Shown here: in pieces, positions 1 to 10,752 of the stretch
Layout: every line of letters begins with the position of its first letter
How positions within the stretch are numbered: the first letter of the stretch is position 1
Source: Chloranthus sessilifolius
Taxonomy: Eukaryota; Streptophyta; Magnoliopsida; Chloranthales; Chloranthaceae
Assembly (NCBI GenBank): GCA_021018995.1
Contig: CM037585.1
Span: 64,048,646 to 64,112,645 of the forward strand
Length of the DNA: 64,000 nucleotides
Reading direction: 5' to 3'
Notes under the pieces: generated by a model
Seen by the model: the letters and a program-made list of their open reading frames with translations, nothing else
Told to the model about the DNA's origin: nothing
Databases searched by the model: none
Position numbers and translations under genes: made by a program

Positions 1-306
1 TTAAGTTTTCATTCTTTGCCTTCTAGTTGTTTGAATAAATCTTTTGCCACTCTTTTGTCTTTTGTCAAATTTGGGCGTGCTTTTTCTTTTCATTTTGTCA
101 ATATCTTTGGAATAAAATCTTCGATTTTTGGATTGTTGAAGATCTGGGCGGCCGTCAACAAGGAGCATCTGGACTAAAAGGGCGGATCTGCTTGAGTTTG
201 CATCCTCTTCTCCTTTGCATTCATTTTCTATTTTAAATTCTTGAGAACCAAGATTATCATTGTGTTTATTGTTTGTTCGATTATAATTTCTGCATCTTTT
301 AGGCAT
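1..306 (-). other. Open frame of unknown nature, Lys/Arg-rich
   Basis: The minus strand is open from about position 357, with a plausible Met at 306 (MPKRCRNYNRTNN...), to a TAA at the very left edge. The deduced peptide is hydrophilic and rich in Lys, Arg and Asn, with no motif I recognise. It lies antisense to element A in AT-rich DNA, where chance open frames of this size occur. It could be a remnant of an unrelated insertion or simply noise. Confidence 0.15.
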
Positions 307-1260
307 CTTGATTTTTTTACAAAACCAAATACAAAATAAAAGAAAATGAAAACACAAATAGAAAATCTCTTAGTTGTTTCTCATTATTTTTGATAGTAAA
401 TAAGGGCTCTTGTTGAGCACAGGTGATCCAAAACAAGTAAAAATAAAAAATAGAAAATTATAAAAATAAAAAATATATATATATCTTTCGTGTAATGTTT
501 TCTCCATTTGCATCCACTTTTCCCATCCTGGACTCTTTGAGATCATTTTTTTATTTTTAGGAATCATGTAGGACAATGAGTAGTGAATCATAAATTTTGA
601 ATATTCAATGGACCCACTTATTTTATTTTCCTTGAGATTTCTTCATCATAAATGGGTCTCAAATTGTGTATGAACTCTGTTTTTAATATGTGCTCCCATG
701 CTTCATTATTTTTATTCATACCCATCATCAACAAAGAAGGGTCTTATGAATCTTGCTTTTCACGTATTCACGCTAATCATTTTTTTTCACTTAGATTCAT
801 AAGTATCTCGCTTTTGGCATTAGATTTTCTGTTTTGGGCTTAGGATGTATCATTTTTTCTCTTTGGGCTTAGGATGTATCCTTTGGCATTAAAAATTCTG
901 TTTTTAGGAATGTTAGTTTCAAATTCTTTTAAGAATTTTAGTTTCAAATTGTTTTAGATTTTCAAATTACATTTTAGGAATTTTAGCATTCTATTTTAGA
1001 TTTTCAAATTACATTTTAGGAATTTTAGTTTCAAATTCTGTTTTAGGAATTTTAGTTTCAAATTCTCGCTTTTAGGAACATTGTCCTAGTTTTACTAATT
1101 TTCGTCATTTTTACGTGAGTATAGTTAGTTTCTAACTTTGTTTTCCTATTTTGCATTCACAAATTCTGTTTTGTGTCAACACTTTTCTATTTTTTAAACT
1201 TTGTATGCAGTCCCTACATTTTATTTTTTATTTGCATATAGTTTAGATTTTTCTATTCTT
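307..1260. other. AT-rich interior of element A, no gene seen
   Basis: This stretch is strongly T-rich on the plus strand and has no open frame with recognisable content. In related elements E' and F the equivalent position, upstream of the conserved PYxRRDV segment, codes for the Pro/Ser/Thr-rich middle of the additional ORF. A has therefore either decayed beyond recognition here or received an insertion. The only structure is the degenerate repeat annotated at 901-1080. Confidence 0.5.
901..1080. repeat. Degenerate AT-rich short direct repeats
   Basis: Units such as AGGAATTTTAGTTTCAAATT recur about six times with variations. A longer stretch around ATTTTCAAATTACATTTTAGG is present twice (about 957 and 999). 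Just upstream, the phrase CTTTGGGCTTAGGATGTATC is also doubled (about 832 and 861). This looks like local slippage or duplication inside the decayed interior of element A. Confidence 0.6.
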
Positions 1261-1269
1261 AGTTTTCTT

Positions 1270-1806
1270 TCTTCTTTTATCCTGCGCCCCTAGTTTCTCG
1301 GGTTTTCCCACCCCCCTCCCCAGTTTGGACCCCTTTAGTCCCCTACCACTCCATCCCCTCCCTAGATATGCCACCTCTCCCGGGCCATGACAGAAAATCC
1401 CTACATCCGTAGGGATGTGCGAGTGAAATGGCTGATTTCAGAGGCCTACATCCAACCCCTTATGAGGCCAAAATAAAAAATTAGAGCATTTCATGCAATT
1501 TGAGAGAGAGAAGATGAGGGATCTGGTTGGACAAACATACCAATTGGTGATGAGCAACACAAGGTAGCTATGCTCCAAGCTCAACTAGTTCAAACAGACC
1601 AAACTAGCTCAAGAAACAGAAAAGCAATGACTGACCAAACATCTGGGCCTCACCAAGAAGATCAAGTCCAAAGAGTACCGAGCTCAAGAATTCCGATCTG
1701 AGAAATCACCATCAAGTTCGATTCCAACTCTGATTCAAGTTCAACCGGTGGTATGGCGGACCCCAATGACCCAACTTATGGTAGCGACTTTGATCCAAGT
1801 TATTAA
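1270..1806 (+). pseudogene. C-terminal end of the element A additional ORF
   Basis: A Pro/Ser-rich stretch leads into AMTENPYIRRDV at about 1390. This motif matches AMTADPYVRRDV in F (about 46455) and AMRDNPYLRRDV in E' (about 37500, minus strand). The last codons read ...DPTYGSDFDPSY followed by TAA at 1804-1806. Stops and frame changes between 1470 and 1700 show that it is broken. The motif ties A to the same class of downstream ORF as E' and F. Its biochemical role is not known to me. Confidence 0.6.
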
Positions 1807-2164
1807 TGTTTGCATGTACTTTGTTTCTAAATATAATATATAAATCATTCTTTTGTCCAATTCTGCACTTCTTTTTCTTTTCTTTTTTCTTTTTTACATT
1901 TTACATTCATTGTTACTGTAATTATTTTTTCCAATCTTTTACATTAGATCATGAGCAAGCCTATTTTATTTTTTCCTTACATCAAACCGGTGAGGACACG
2001 GTTCCTCATGAGGTTTCGCCCTCTCCTTAATCCCAGTCCCCTCATCTTTAATTTTCTTTTCTTCTATGTTTCTAGTCAATAAATTTTGCTTTCTCCAATG
2101 CTCCTTTGTCATGTTTTACTTTCTTTGTTTATGATTTCCTTCATGTTTTTCTGAATAATGGGAC

Positions 2165-2225
2165 CATGCCACCTTTGAACCGGTGAGGACCTTTGCTCCT
2201 CATAAGTTTGGGGTGTGTGTGTGAG
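2165..2225 (+). promoter_or_regulatory. Internal polypurine-like tract of element A
   Basis: The block GAACCGGTGAGGAC...CTCCTCAT...AGTTTGGGGTGTGTG resembles the terminal tract at 3779-3790 and has counterparts in F (47104-47150) and E' (36350-36410, minus strand). In all three it lies about 1.6 kb before the 3' LTR and downstream of the additional ORF. A second plus-strand priming site is one possible role; this is inference from position and composition. Confidence 0.4.
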
Positions 2226-3600
2226 ATCTGCCCTCGGGACGATCGGCATAAAGCGGAAAAATCACCTAAGTAAGCGGGGAAGAATTTAATGTACTTAGAA
2301 TCAAGTTAACTAGGAAATTTTAAATATTCTTTGCAAAAATTTAGACATTCTAAACCTTGCGATAGTCTACATTTCCATGATGATTACACCATAAAAACAT
2401 CGGTATCGTACGTAGTAGTAAGTCAAAGGAAGAAAAAAGGTAAAGATATACTTAAAAGCTCAAGGAAAAACCATAACCGGTGAGAATTGAGCTCATATAT
2501 TTTCCATCTACTGTTGAAGAGTGGTGAGGCAATTTTTTTTACGATTCAAAAGATTGGTGAGGCATTGAATCCACTAAATTAGGAAACTCCAAAAATTAAA
2601 ACAATGTAACACTCATGAAACGAGGAAAAGATCAAGGCCTTCTTTGGAGACTTGAACCTAACAGAACCAACCATGAAAAATCTGCCCTGTTTGTACCCCA
2701 TTTGAGTCAAATCCTACAATTCTTCATCAAAAATACCCAAAAGTACTTGAACCGATGGAACCAATTCAGCCTTCCCTCACTCGAGAATTCGGAGGTGAAG
2801 GAGAAAGAATCAAGATGGACCATTTCGGGCAACATCAAGAAAATGAAGAGAAAATACCTCAAAAGCAGCAATATGGTGGCCGAGAAAGGAAGAGACAAAC
2901 AATGTGAAAAAGTTGCAAGCAAAAAGGCAAAAAGGGACCTTATGATGAAAAATGCAAGATCAAAGAAAGAACGATCAGTGAATGTGAGAATCTCGAAAAG
3001 AAGAAGAAAGAAGCTAAACTCAAAAAGGTGGAGTCATGAACCATCTCCTGCACTTCACGAGTTCTCAAATTCAAACCCCTGTTCAAAGCGCCTTTCCTTG
3101 AAACTTCACTCCATAAGCCATACAAACAAACCTAGATTAAAAGTCCTTGTGATCCAAAGTTGAGTGAGCTGTCATGTAGAGATAAGAAGTTCCCCAATCT
3201 ATGGTGAGGAGATGTCAATGATGCGATGCACGAGAAGCAGGCCTATGCTCATGCTGTACAGATCCATTTGGGAGATGTAAGCTCTTGAGCTTGAGTGAAA
3301 CGACCCCCTCTACAAAAACACTCATGAGAGTATACGGTGGTGAGTGTTTGGGTTGGAACCTGAGCACACTAAGTATGACTTATAACCTATTTTTTATCCA
3401 TAGGATGAGCTTCTTCAGGCACATTTGTATGATTTTCTATGATTTCTCACAGATTGGAAATATTGAAACATTCATGAGGTTTATAAATGTTGAAATCTCC
3501 TTGCAAACAATACAACTAAATTTCTGTAAACATGGATTCAAGAGTAACTAATTTCGATCTTTGATTGCTCATGAGATAACATTGCACTAATTCCAAGCTG
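2226..3600 (+). other. Untranslated 3' region of element A
   Basis: This part aligns by eye with the post-ORF noncoding regions of F (47150-48560), E' (34930-36340, minus strand) and H (59765-60860). Shared phrases include the one around GAGCTGTCATGTAGAGAT. A 182-codon open frame at 2615-3163 falls entirely inside it, is not conserved in the other copies, and is treated as accidental. I see no gene here. Confidence 0.6.
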
Positions 3601-3778
3601 TCCCATGGAGAAGTTTGTAGGTACCTTCATCGAAAACCCTCGGGAGACTTCACTCCTCCTCTAGGGATCACCTAGGGGTTGAAAAGGCTTGTTGCATATG
3701 CTAAATGCACTGTGCTTCCTACAAAAGTGGCTCTTTACTTTGTTTTTATGTTTCTTTGCTCGTGGACTAGCAAAGCTT
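3601..3778 (+). ncRNA. Conserved 3' structured module of element A
   Basis: Two potential hairpins lie upstream of the PPT: CTAGG-GATCA-CCTAG (3661-3675), and a TGCAT/ATGCA stem around an ATGCTAA loop (3691-3711). The same order occurs in F, H and, on the minus strand, E'. In those three the second stem changes sequence but keeps 7 bp of pairing. In A only the inner 5 bp pair. It is probably an RNA element of the retrotransposon transcript; its function is unknown. Confidence 0.55.
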
Positions 3779-3790
3779 AGGTTTGGGGTG
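3779..3790 (+). promoter_or_regulatory. Polypurine tract (plus-strand primer) of element A
   Basis: The sequence AGGTTTGGGGTG ends directly at the LTR start TGTTAAG. The same tract precedes LTRs at 48762 and 61049 and, on the minus strand, at 34725. RNase H leaves such tracts as primers for plus-strand DNA synthesis in Ty3/gypsy elements. Confidence 0.8.
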
Positions 3791-4029
3791 TGTTAAGTAG
3801 TGAAAATACCATTTTCACCCCTAAACATGAGCTTTGAAAGACCCTTGAGAAGACTAAATAAGTGCTTTAGTGTGCATTTTCTATAACCAATTAGAGTCCA
3901 AGTCCAAAAGCATCCTAAAATGATAAAAAGTGACAACTCATGTCAAGCTCAAAGAGGAGTGAAGAAATAGCCTCAAAGAATGGCTAAAAAGGTCCTAAAA
4001 GAGCAAGAAAAGACCAAGAAGAAGAAGGA

Positions 4030-4300
4030 TCCATTCGCAAAGAAGAAATCAAGTTAAAAGTTCAAATCAAAGTAAAAAGTACTTTTGAAAAGGTCAAAGT
4101 TCATTGAATTGATTACGGAGTAATGAACTACTCGAAAGAACCATGTTCTGTTCGAGCTTGAAATTTCCTTTTGAATAGAAGATGCAGGAGACGTCCTTTG
4201 CGAAAAGACTTTCGAAGCCAAATTTCTTTGCGAAAAGAACTTACGGAGCCAAAACACTTTGCGAAAAGGCACTTAAACTCTCGAAAGGACATTACAGGGA
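4030..4300 (+). promoter_or_regulatory. CG-centred motif array in the A LTR
   Basis: About eight copies of a degenerate motif, TTCGCAAAGAAG / TTTGCGAAAAGA / CTCGAAAGA, lie upstream of the TATA box. The equivalent array in the solo LTR is at 50194-50470 and in H at 61300-61560. CpG dinucleotides persist here although the rest of the LTR is AT-rich. It is a candidate enhancer or protein-binding array. Confidence 0.5.
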
Positions 4301-4617
4301 ATTACGACTTGTTTAAAGGGCATTTCAAGAATCTCTCGCCCAATGCATTTAACGGCCGAGGACATTTGGAAGATTCCAATCAAGATCCAAAAGCATATTC
4401 CAACCCATGTGAGCGCTCAAAGATGAAATCACTTGGCGGGAACTTCTAAACTCAAAGATTTTGAATTCCATAATGAATTGATGCTTCTAAGCGCTGATTA
4501 TGAACGGTCGAGCATTTTCATTGGCGAGCAGTCTGGATCCCGTGCTCAACGCCATTGGGCAATCCAGATCCTGAACACTTCGATTGGTCAATTCATACAT
4601 GCAGGATCAAGGAAAGC

Positions 4618-4626
4618 TATAAATAG
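4618..4626 (+). promoter_or_regulatory. TATA box of the A LTR
   Basis: TATAAATAG is conserved at the same place in the related LTRs (50974-50982 and 61911-61919), followed by a conserved start-site region around CATTTGCCCAATT. Confidence 0.7.
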
Positions 4627-5598
4627 AAGACATTTGCCCAATTGTGGCATCCAGTTTGAGTTTTCATCTCTATTTCCCTACCTTCCGGTCGATAGCCTAT
4701 CTGTACCTCCTCTGTAATAGCTTCTTTTGTTTTACTTTTGAGAGTTGTTGAGAGTGATTTGTAACTCCAAGGAGATCGGATTCAAGACCGCAAGTCCGAG
4801 GGCTTTCTAAAGCCGTGCTTTGTAATTGTAATTTTGGATTTTAAAAGGTTCTTTAATTTGTGTCTTCTCCATTGGAGTCATGTCGAGGGTTCCAATGTTC
4901 ACCTTAGTGCATTAGACTTCTTTAGATTCACTCACCCGCATCCAACTTCCCTTAATTCATTGTCCCTGTCGAATTAGCGTTGGTAACCTAATTCTAGCGA
5001 CTTACGATGATGTTCATGTTACGAACTAAAGAACGAGGCCACAACTATTGGATGATCTGTGACCATTGGGGATCATAGCCATAAGTCTAAACCTATTCCT
5101 TAATTCGGATTTATTTCTCTTACATCTGTGCTGGTAGCCAGATGAAGATTGAATCTGCTCTATTGGAATACAGATTCTCCATTAAAATTCAAAGGCTAAA
5201 ATACATGAAGCTATTATTTCTGCATTTGATTTATTTTAAACACCTCCACAACTCGGATCTGGATCACGTAGTTAGTTCTTTTCTTTATTTGCTTTTAGTT
5301 AAACGTGACAAAACCCAACGCTCTCTCTTTATCTGCTTTCTAGATAATTATAGAGCCAGATCTGGTAGCACAGATCTGGAGGTTTATCTCTCATTTTAGA
5401 CAAATTCTCTGTGGACGATCTTGAAATACTTACTTTTAAAACTTGCTACAATTGGCCCTGATCTTGCAGGCTAATGTTAGCCCCAGTGTGCTGCCGATAT
5501 TCCTTTCATAAGTTAACATCCATATAACTTAGCATTCTTTAATTCTTTAATTCTTTATTCATAATGCACACAATTATGGCACACTTGGAGCGACAACA

Positions 5599-6319
5599 GT
5601 ATTCCATCGGGGCTCGATGCTATATCGCTCGAGGATTACTTAAGTTAAGATTTTAAGTGATTAGGCCAAGTTCACAACAAATTCATAAAGAGGTTAAACA
5701 GGAACTATGCTAAGAGGTGATTGGAACTCATTGAATTATTTTTATCCTTCAAGTTGTTATATATAGAATGTTATCTTGGGAATCTATGATGTTGCTTTTC
5801 TAACATATGTGTGGAAATAATCTATATGTTCTTTTGTTTTCCCTCACAGACTGGGATGTAGCTCACCCCTTAGACTATACGTCAGTCAAGGACTAGCGGC
5901 GAGGACTTTGGGTGAGTTAATCCAAGGGCATCGGTGTCCCTACCCACAGAAGAGGCAGAACCTCCTCCTGAGGAATTTTTCTACGAATCCCGCTGCATAC
6001 CTTGATAGTGAGTTGAGAGAGTACTGTGTATGGCTTGGTATATCAAGCCTCTTTATTTTGAATGTTTTAAATCATCTCTTGGTAAACCATCTAGGAGGAA
6101 TAAGTATCATTAAACTTCGGGTTGTCCTTATGTCCATGAATTGGCATGGGACAAGGACACTTTGCAAGGCCAAATATATTGTTTTGAGAGGTTGATTTAG
6201 AGTAACTACATGTGTTTAAATCACAATTATGGCTTGTATATGTAAATGTTTTGTAAAGAACCGAGACGGCCTTGAAGGTCGTCTTGATGGCAAATTCGGG
6301 ATGCGAAAATCGAATTTAT
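5599..6319 (+). repeat. Element B 5' LTR, right-hand remnant
   Basis: It corresponds to 14888-15615 of the 3' LTR. It contains the phrase TGTAGCTCACCCCTTAGACT, common to this LTR class, and the acidic mini-ORF around 5925-6007. It ends just before the primer-binding site. The border is placed within a few bases because the two copies differ by indels here. Confidence 0.8.
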
Positions 6320-6325
6320 CCTGAT

Positions 6326-6337
6326 TGGTATTAGAGC
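6326..6337 (+). promoter_or_regulatory. Primer-binding site of element B
   Basis: TGGTATTAGAGC matches, with one change, the TGGTATCAGAGC site complementary to plant initiator-methionine tRNA, the usual primer of Ty3/gypsy reverse transcription. The comparable sites in D (55114) and C (21532) lie right after their LTRs. Confidence 0.8.
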
Positions 6338-6417
6338 AATTTCTTTCCAGTTACGGCCGTCATATCGTCGAGAATATAGGGACTTCTACGAGATTTTAAA
6401 TTCTCATGCGGACCGTT

Positions 6418-7802
6418 ATGTTTCCTAGAGGGAGGCCGACCGAGGGTGGTCATGATAGGAATTTCTTGATGAGATGGGTTCGTCTCGACTACAAAGCAGT
6501 GCCATTGGGAACAGGAGATTCCGAGGCGGTGGCGAGGAGAAACCAAAATCAAGGCGAGAATCAAGATCTAGGTAGCAGGATCGAGATCGGAGGGAACAAG
6601 ATAGGGTGAAAGAAATGAAGAAAGAGAAGAACGTCAGAGAATGATGCACACAATGGAGACCATGGCAACTGCCATGGCACAACAAGCAGCGTCCTTGGCA
6701 GCGCATACAGTACCAGAACCACAACGAACACCTACCCCTCCAGTAGGACTTACACCTTCAGTGACATCAGCATTCACCGAGTTCAGAAGAATGAGACCTC
6801 CCAACTTTTCAGGAATGAACCTGACAATGGCCGCCGAAAACTGGTTGGGAGAAATGGAGAAGGTGTTCAGCGTACTGACATGCACAGAGGATGAGAGCGT
6901 CCGTTGGGCAGCATATATGTTAGATGGAGAAGCTGGACCTTGGTGGAAATCAGTGTCGCGGACGAGAGCACAAGAAACTCCAAACGTGCCGTGGACTTGG
7001 GACGAATTTGTAGAAGAATTCAATAAACAATATTTTCCTGAAGTTGTGAGAAATCAAATGGAGACCCAATTTTTACAACTAGCACAGGGAAGAATGACCG
7101 TGAGAGAGTATGGAGTGGAATTCATGAGACTGGCTCGCTTCGCCCCAGACTACGTAATCTCAGACGTGATGAAAGCGAAGAGGTTCCAACAGGGCTTACG
7201 GTCGGACATCCGAGGGGGTGTTGCCCTTCCAATTTGAAGACTTATGGAGAAGTAATGAGTAAGGCATTGGTGGTTGAGGAAGAAAATAATAACCGATACC
7301 TGGGAGGAACATCAAGGTAGAGAATGCCGATCCGAATAGAATGGCCAGAGGTTATGAATAAATCATATAAGAAAACAGAGGTTTATAACACCAAATCAGA
7401 AACCGTCGTTCCAATCGGGTTATGGGAGAGCTACTCCACAATCGACTCATCAAAATTATCCGTTGCTCGCATCAGGGAGATCGATGAGGTATCAAGGTCC
7501 TACTTATTCCAACAGGACTACAACTCCACAAGTTTTTCCGAGAGCTGCTAATTCATTTCCAAGGGAAACTTGTGCTAAATGTGGCAAGTCCCATAAAACA
7601 ACAGACTGTAGGCAAGGAATGCGAGGCTGTTTCAAGTGTGGCAAGATAGGTCACATGATGAGAGATTGCCCTGAGACAGCCAAAGAAAAGACGGCTCCAA
7701 CCTCCATGCCACAACCAATTCAAGCTCGAAAGCCTGTTATTCGAGGAAGAGCCTACGCAGTTACTGCCCAAGAGGCAGGGAGTGCACATGACGTTATCCA
7801 AG
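6418..7802 (+). pseudogene. Element B gag (capsid/nucleocapsid), frameshifted
   Basis: A likely start is the Met at 6418 (MFPRGRPTEGG), comparable to the MPPRRGR-type start in D. The capsid part is open at 6641-7237 with the conserved block RPPNFSG...AENWLGEMEKVF, and its frame changes near 7225. A stop falls at about 7318. The nucleocapsid is open again from 7463 with two zinc knuckles: a CX2CX3HX4C variant (7571-7609) and a standard CX2CX4HX4C (7625-7666). Gag packages the RNA and forms the particle. The conserved ...HDVIQ end leads into the candidate intron. Confidence 0.85.
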
Positions 7803-7957
7803 GTGAGATCTCCTTTAAAATAGAGAATTTCGGTTACAATATAATTCTAGATAAAGAATGGATTTACATTAGGATAAATATATAACCGTTATTGAACTTA
7901 GGGAGTGAAAAATTTTGTTTTATATATGTGTTATGTACGTGTATGCATGCATTATAG
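7803..7957 (+). other. Candidate intron at the gag-protease junction of B
   Basis: A 155-bp AT-rich stretch starts GTGAGA and ends CATTATAG. Removing it joins the gag end in phase to GTLQIYE, the start of the protease region. Within the stretch the frame stops and carries no recognisable protein. Element D has a comparable 181-bp stretch at the same place (56491-56671) and element C keeps the donor side (22880). Splicing is inferred, not observed. Confidence 0.5.
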
Positions 7958-8355
7958 GTACGTTACAGATCTATGAAAAAGGGTGCTACGTAGCACATGA
8001 AAGTCGATAGACCTGTGGTCTACCACTCCTTCATTACCCCTAGATTTGCGAAAAGGATGAAGATTGTTAAAACCTGGACTTTGTGCTATCGGTGTCCATC
8101 CCAACAGAGAAATTGTGGACACTGAGTTAGTGCAAATCGGTAGTGGTGAGCATTCGGGATCACGTTGTCTCACTGAACTAGACGCAAATTTAATATTGTT
8201 GGACATGCAAGGATTGACGTAATCCTTGGCATGGATTGGCATCCCAACATTGCGCAACAAAGGACCAAGGATAAAGTTGTTGTTTTCCGTCTAACACGAG
8301 GAGATCGTTTCGATTTCAAGGGGAGAGGTCGACTCAGGTACCACTCATATCTGCA
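7958..8355 (+). pseudogene. Element B aspartic protease, degenerate
   Basis: Pieces in different frames match the retropepsin region of Tekay-like elements: HSFITPRFAKRMKI near 8017-8060 and ANLILLDMQG...ILGMDW near 8180-8235. The active-site neighbourhood just before HSF is altered by indels. The protease would cut the Gag-Pol polyprotein; this copy should be inactive. Confidence 0.7.
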
Positions 8356-8574
8356 GTGAGGGCAGAACGTTTAATCAGAAAGGGGTGTAGTGGTTATTTG
8401 GCATTCTTGAAAGAAGATAAAGAAGAAAAGAATATTATCTCTGACATAGCAGTGGTGCGAGAATTCCCAGAGGTATTCCCAGAAGAATTGCCAGGAATAC
8501 CTCCAGAAAGGGAAGTAGAATTTGCGATCGACTTAGCACTGTGAATGTAACACATCTCAAAAGCACCTTATAGA
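8356..8574 (+). pseudogene. Element B pol, segment upstream of RT with in-frame stops
   Basis: It encodes the conserved linker VVREFPEVFPEELPGIPPEREVEFAIDL, also seen in D (59600-59700). A TGA (8541-8543) and a TAA (8547-8549) interrupt the frame, which then continues without shift into the RT at 8575. Confidence 0.8.
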
Positions 8575-10752
8575 ATGGCCCCTGCAGAATTGAAAGAATT
8601 GAAAGAACAACTGCAAGAGCTCATGGACAAGGGGTTTATACGACCAAGCGTGTCCCCGTGGGGAGCACCAGTGTTGTTTGTGAAAAAGAAAGATGGGTCA
8701 ATGCGGTTGTGCATCGACTACCGCCAATTGAACAAAGTCACCGTGAAGAATCGATATCCGTTGCCAAGAATAGATGACTTATTCGACCAATTGCAGGGTG
8801 CAAAACATTTTTCCAAGATCGACCTAAGATCGGGTTACCATCAGTTAAGAGTCAGGACCGAGGACATTCAGAAAACGGCTTTTAGAACACGGTATGGACA
8901 CTATGAATTTTTAGTGATGCCATTTGGACTGACGAATGCACCAGCGTCGTTTATGGATTTGATGAACCGAGTGTTTAAACCACACTTAGACTCTTGGGTT
9001 GTAGTATTTGTTGATGACATCCTAATCTACTCAAAATCAAAAGCGGAGCATGAAGAACACTTACGTGTCGCTTTACGAACTTTACGTGAACACCAACTGT
9101 ACGCCAAGCTCAGCAAATGTGAGTTTTGGCTAGAAGAAGTCAGCTTTCTGGGACATGTCGTCTCCAAGCATGGTGTCACTGTAGATCCCGCTAAGATCGA
9201 GGCAGTAGTGAACTGGGAACAACCAAAAACCGTGACAGACATCCGAAGTTTCCTAGGACTGGCAGGATATTATCGACGTTTCGTTGAGGGGTTTTCGAAA
9301 ATATCAGGACCTCTCACAAGGCTTACAAGAAAGGACTCAAGATTTGAGTGGAGTGAGGCGTGTGAAAAGAGTTTTCAAGAACTCAAGAGAAGACTCACCT
9401 CAGCTCCAGTGTTAGCCATTCCGTCAGGCAGTGGAGGATTCGCAGTTTATAGCGATGCTTCGTATAACGGGTTAGGTTGTGTACTAAATCAAAATAAAAA
9501 GGTAATAGCTTACGGCTCCAGACAATTGAAAGAGCACGAAAGGAACTACCCAACACACGATCTGGAACTAGCAGCAGTCATATTCGCATTAAAGATATGG
9601 CGACATTACCTATACGGAGAAACATTTGAAATTTTCACTGACCATAAAAGCCTCAGATACCTGTTTACACAGAAGGAACTGAATATGAGGCAGCGTAGGT
9701 GGATGGAATTCCTAAAAGATTACGACTGTTCTATACAGTACCATCCAGGCAAAGCTAACGTAGTGGCCGACGCCTTGAGTCGGAAGAGTTCCGCCCAGCT
9801 GGCTAGTCAAATTTCAGGTATACATCGATGGAAACTGTTGGAGGATTTAGCGTTATGTGGAGCAGACATCCAACCAAAAGCCACGGGAGCCTTCTTAGCC
9901 AACATATCAGTGAAGCCAGTGATATTTGAACACATACGAGAACTACAGATGAAAGACCCGATTCTTACAAGGATACATCAAAATGTAACTGAAGGTACTA
10001 CCTCGGAATTTTCAATCAAGGAAGACGGTTCCTTAATGTTCAAGGGGCGACTTTGCATTCCGGACAATGCCGAATTACGGCGAACGATTCTTGATGAATC
10101 TCACAGGTCAAGCTATGAGATCCACCCGGAAAGCACAAAGATGTATCATGATCTGAAAAGGAATTATTGGTGGAGAGGTTTGAAACAAGATGTGGCAGAG
10201 TATGTATCACGATGTTTGACGTGTCAACAAGTGAAAATCGATCATAGACACCCCGCAGGCCTATTACAACCCTTACCCATACCGGAATGGAAATGGGAAT
10301 CTATCTCAATGGATTTCGTAGTCGGGTTACCACGAACTGCAAGGAGGCATAACGCCATTTGGGTAGTGGTTGATCGATTAACTAAATCGGCACATTTCTT
10401 GCCGTACAATACAATGTACACAGCGGGAAGATTAGCGGAACTTTACATGAAAGAGATCGTTCGGCTACATGGGATTCCAATTAGCATTGTTTCAGACCGA
10501 GACCCATTATACACCTCAAAGTTTTGGAGGAAATTCCAAGAAGGAATGGGAACTAGGTTGGATTTCAGTACGGCATTTCACCCACAAACAGACGGACAAA
10601 CTGAGAGGGTCAACCAAGTCATTGAAGATATGCTTAGGGCATGTATGTTAGAATTGCAAGGATCATGGGATCAACACCTACCATTGATTGAGTTTGCGTA
10701 TAATAATAGTTTTCAGACGAGCATTGGGATGGCACCGTATGAAGCCTTGTAA
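8575..10752 (+). CDS. pol: Element B pol: reverse transcriptase, RNase H, integrase
   Basis: An uninterrupted 725-codon frame, the longest in the window. Residues 1-240 are RT, with catalytic Asp83 and FVDD at 145-148. Residues about 285-405 are RNase H (Asp294, Glu331, Asp356, Asp399). Integrase follows: HHCC finger His510, His517, Cys547, Cys550; catalytic triad Asp580, Asp641, Glu677. The [19 protein letters not shown] block is typical of chromoviruses of the Tekay/Del group. The Met at 8575 is an internal residue of the polyprotein, not a true start; the frame extends upstream past two stops. It ends at a TAA at 10750-10752 produced by a one-base shift within the conserved block after PYEAL. 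Catalytic residues are intact, so the decay looks recent. Confidence 0.93.
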   Translation: MAPAELKELKEQLQELMDKGFIRPSVSPWGAPVLFVKKKDGSMRLCIDYRQLNKVTVKNRYPLPRIDDLFDQLQGAKHFSKIDLRSGYHQLRVRTEDIQKTAFRTRYGHYEFLVMPFGLTNAPASFMDLMNRVFKPHLDSWVVVFVDDILIYSKSKAEHEEHLRVALRTLREHQLYAKLSKCEFWLEEVSFLGHVVSKHGVTVDPAKIEAVVNWEQPKTVTDIRSFLGLAGYYRRFVEGFSKISGPLTRLTRKDSRFEWSEACEKSFQELKRRLTSAPVLAIPSGSGGFAVYSDASYNGLGCVLNQNKKVIAYGSRQLKEHERNYPTHDLELAAVIFALKIWRHYLYGETFEIFTDHKSLRYLFTQKELNMRQRRWMEFLKDYDCSIQYHPGKANVVADALSRKSSAQLASQISGIHRWKLLEDLALCGADIQPKATGAFLANISVKPVIFEHIRELQMKDPILTRIHQNVTEGTTSEFSIKEDGSLMFKGRLCIPDNAELRRTILDESHRSSYEIHPESTKMYHDLKRNYWWRGLKQDVAEYVSRCLTCQQVKIDHRHPAGLLQPLPIPEWKWESISMDFVVGLPRTARRHNAIWVVVDRLTKSAHFLPYNTMYTAGRLAELYMKEIVRLHGIPISIVSDRDPLYTSKFWRKFQEGMGTRLDFSTAFHPQTDGQTERVNQVIEDMLRACMLELQGSWDQHLPLIEFAYNNSFQTSIGMAPYEAL

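Larger units (their letters stand above)
1..5598 (+). mobile_element. Element A: Athila-like Ty3/gypsy retrotransposon, 3' portion with 3' LTR
   Basis: The window opens inside this element. The order read is: AT-rich interior, C-terminal end of the additional ORF (ending 1806), about 2 kb of untranslated sequence, polypurine tract, then a 1.8-kb LTR starting TGTTAAG and ending ACAACA. Two related LTRs (49940-51966 and 61049-62857) define the LTR borders. The sequence right after the LTR (GTATTCCATCGG) continues the LTR of element B, as shown by the intact B copy at 14888, so A landed in B's 5' LTR. GTATT is the predicted target duplication, but its left copy lies outside the window. gag and pol, if present, are also outside. 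Confidence 0.85.
3791..5598 (+). repeat. Element A 3' LTR
   Basis: This 1.8-kb LTR begins TGTTAAGTAGTG and ends GCGACAACA. It is clearly related along its length to the solo LTR at 49940-51966 and the LTR of H at 61049-62857. It holds a CG-motif array (4030-4300), a TATA box (4618), and a conserved downstream part with paired CAGATCTGG motifs (5353-5382), followed by a CTGTGGACGATC region typical of the 3' side of these LTRs. Confidence 0.88.

Noticed and set aside
2615-3163. 182-codon open frame in element A
   Set aside because: It lies in the untranslated 3' region. The aligned regions of F, E' and H have no matching frame, and the peptide has no motif.
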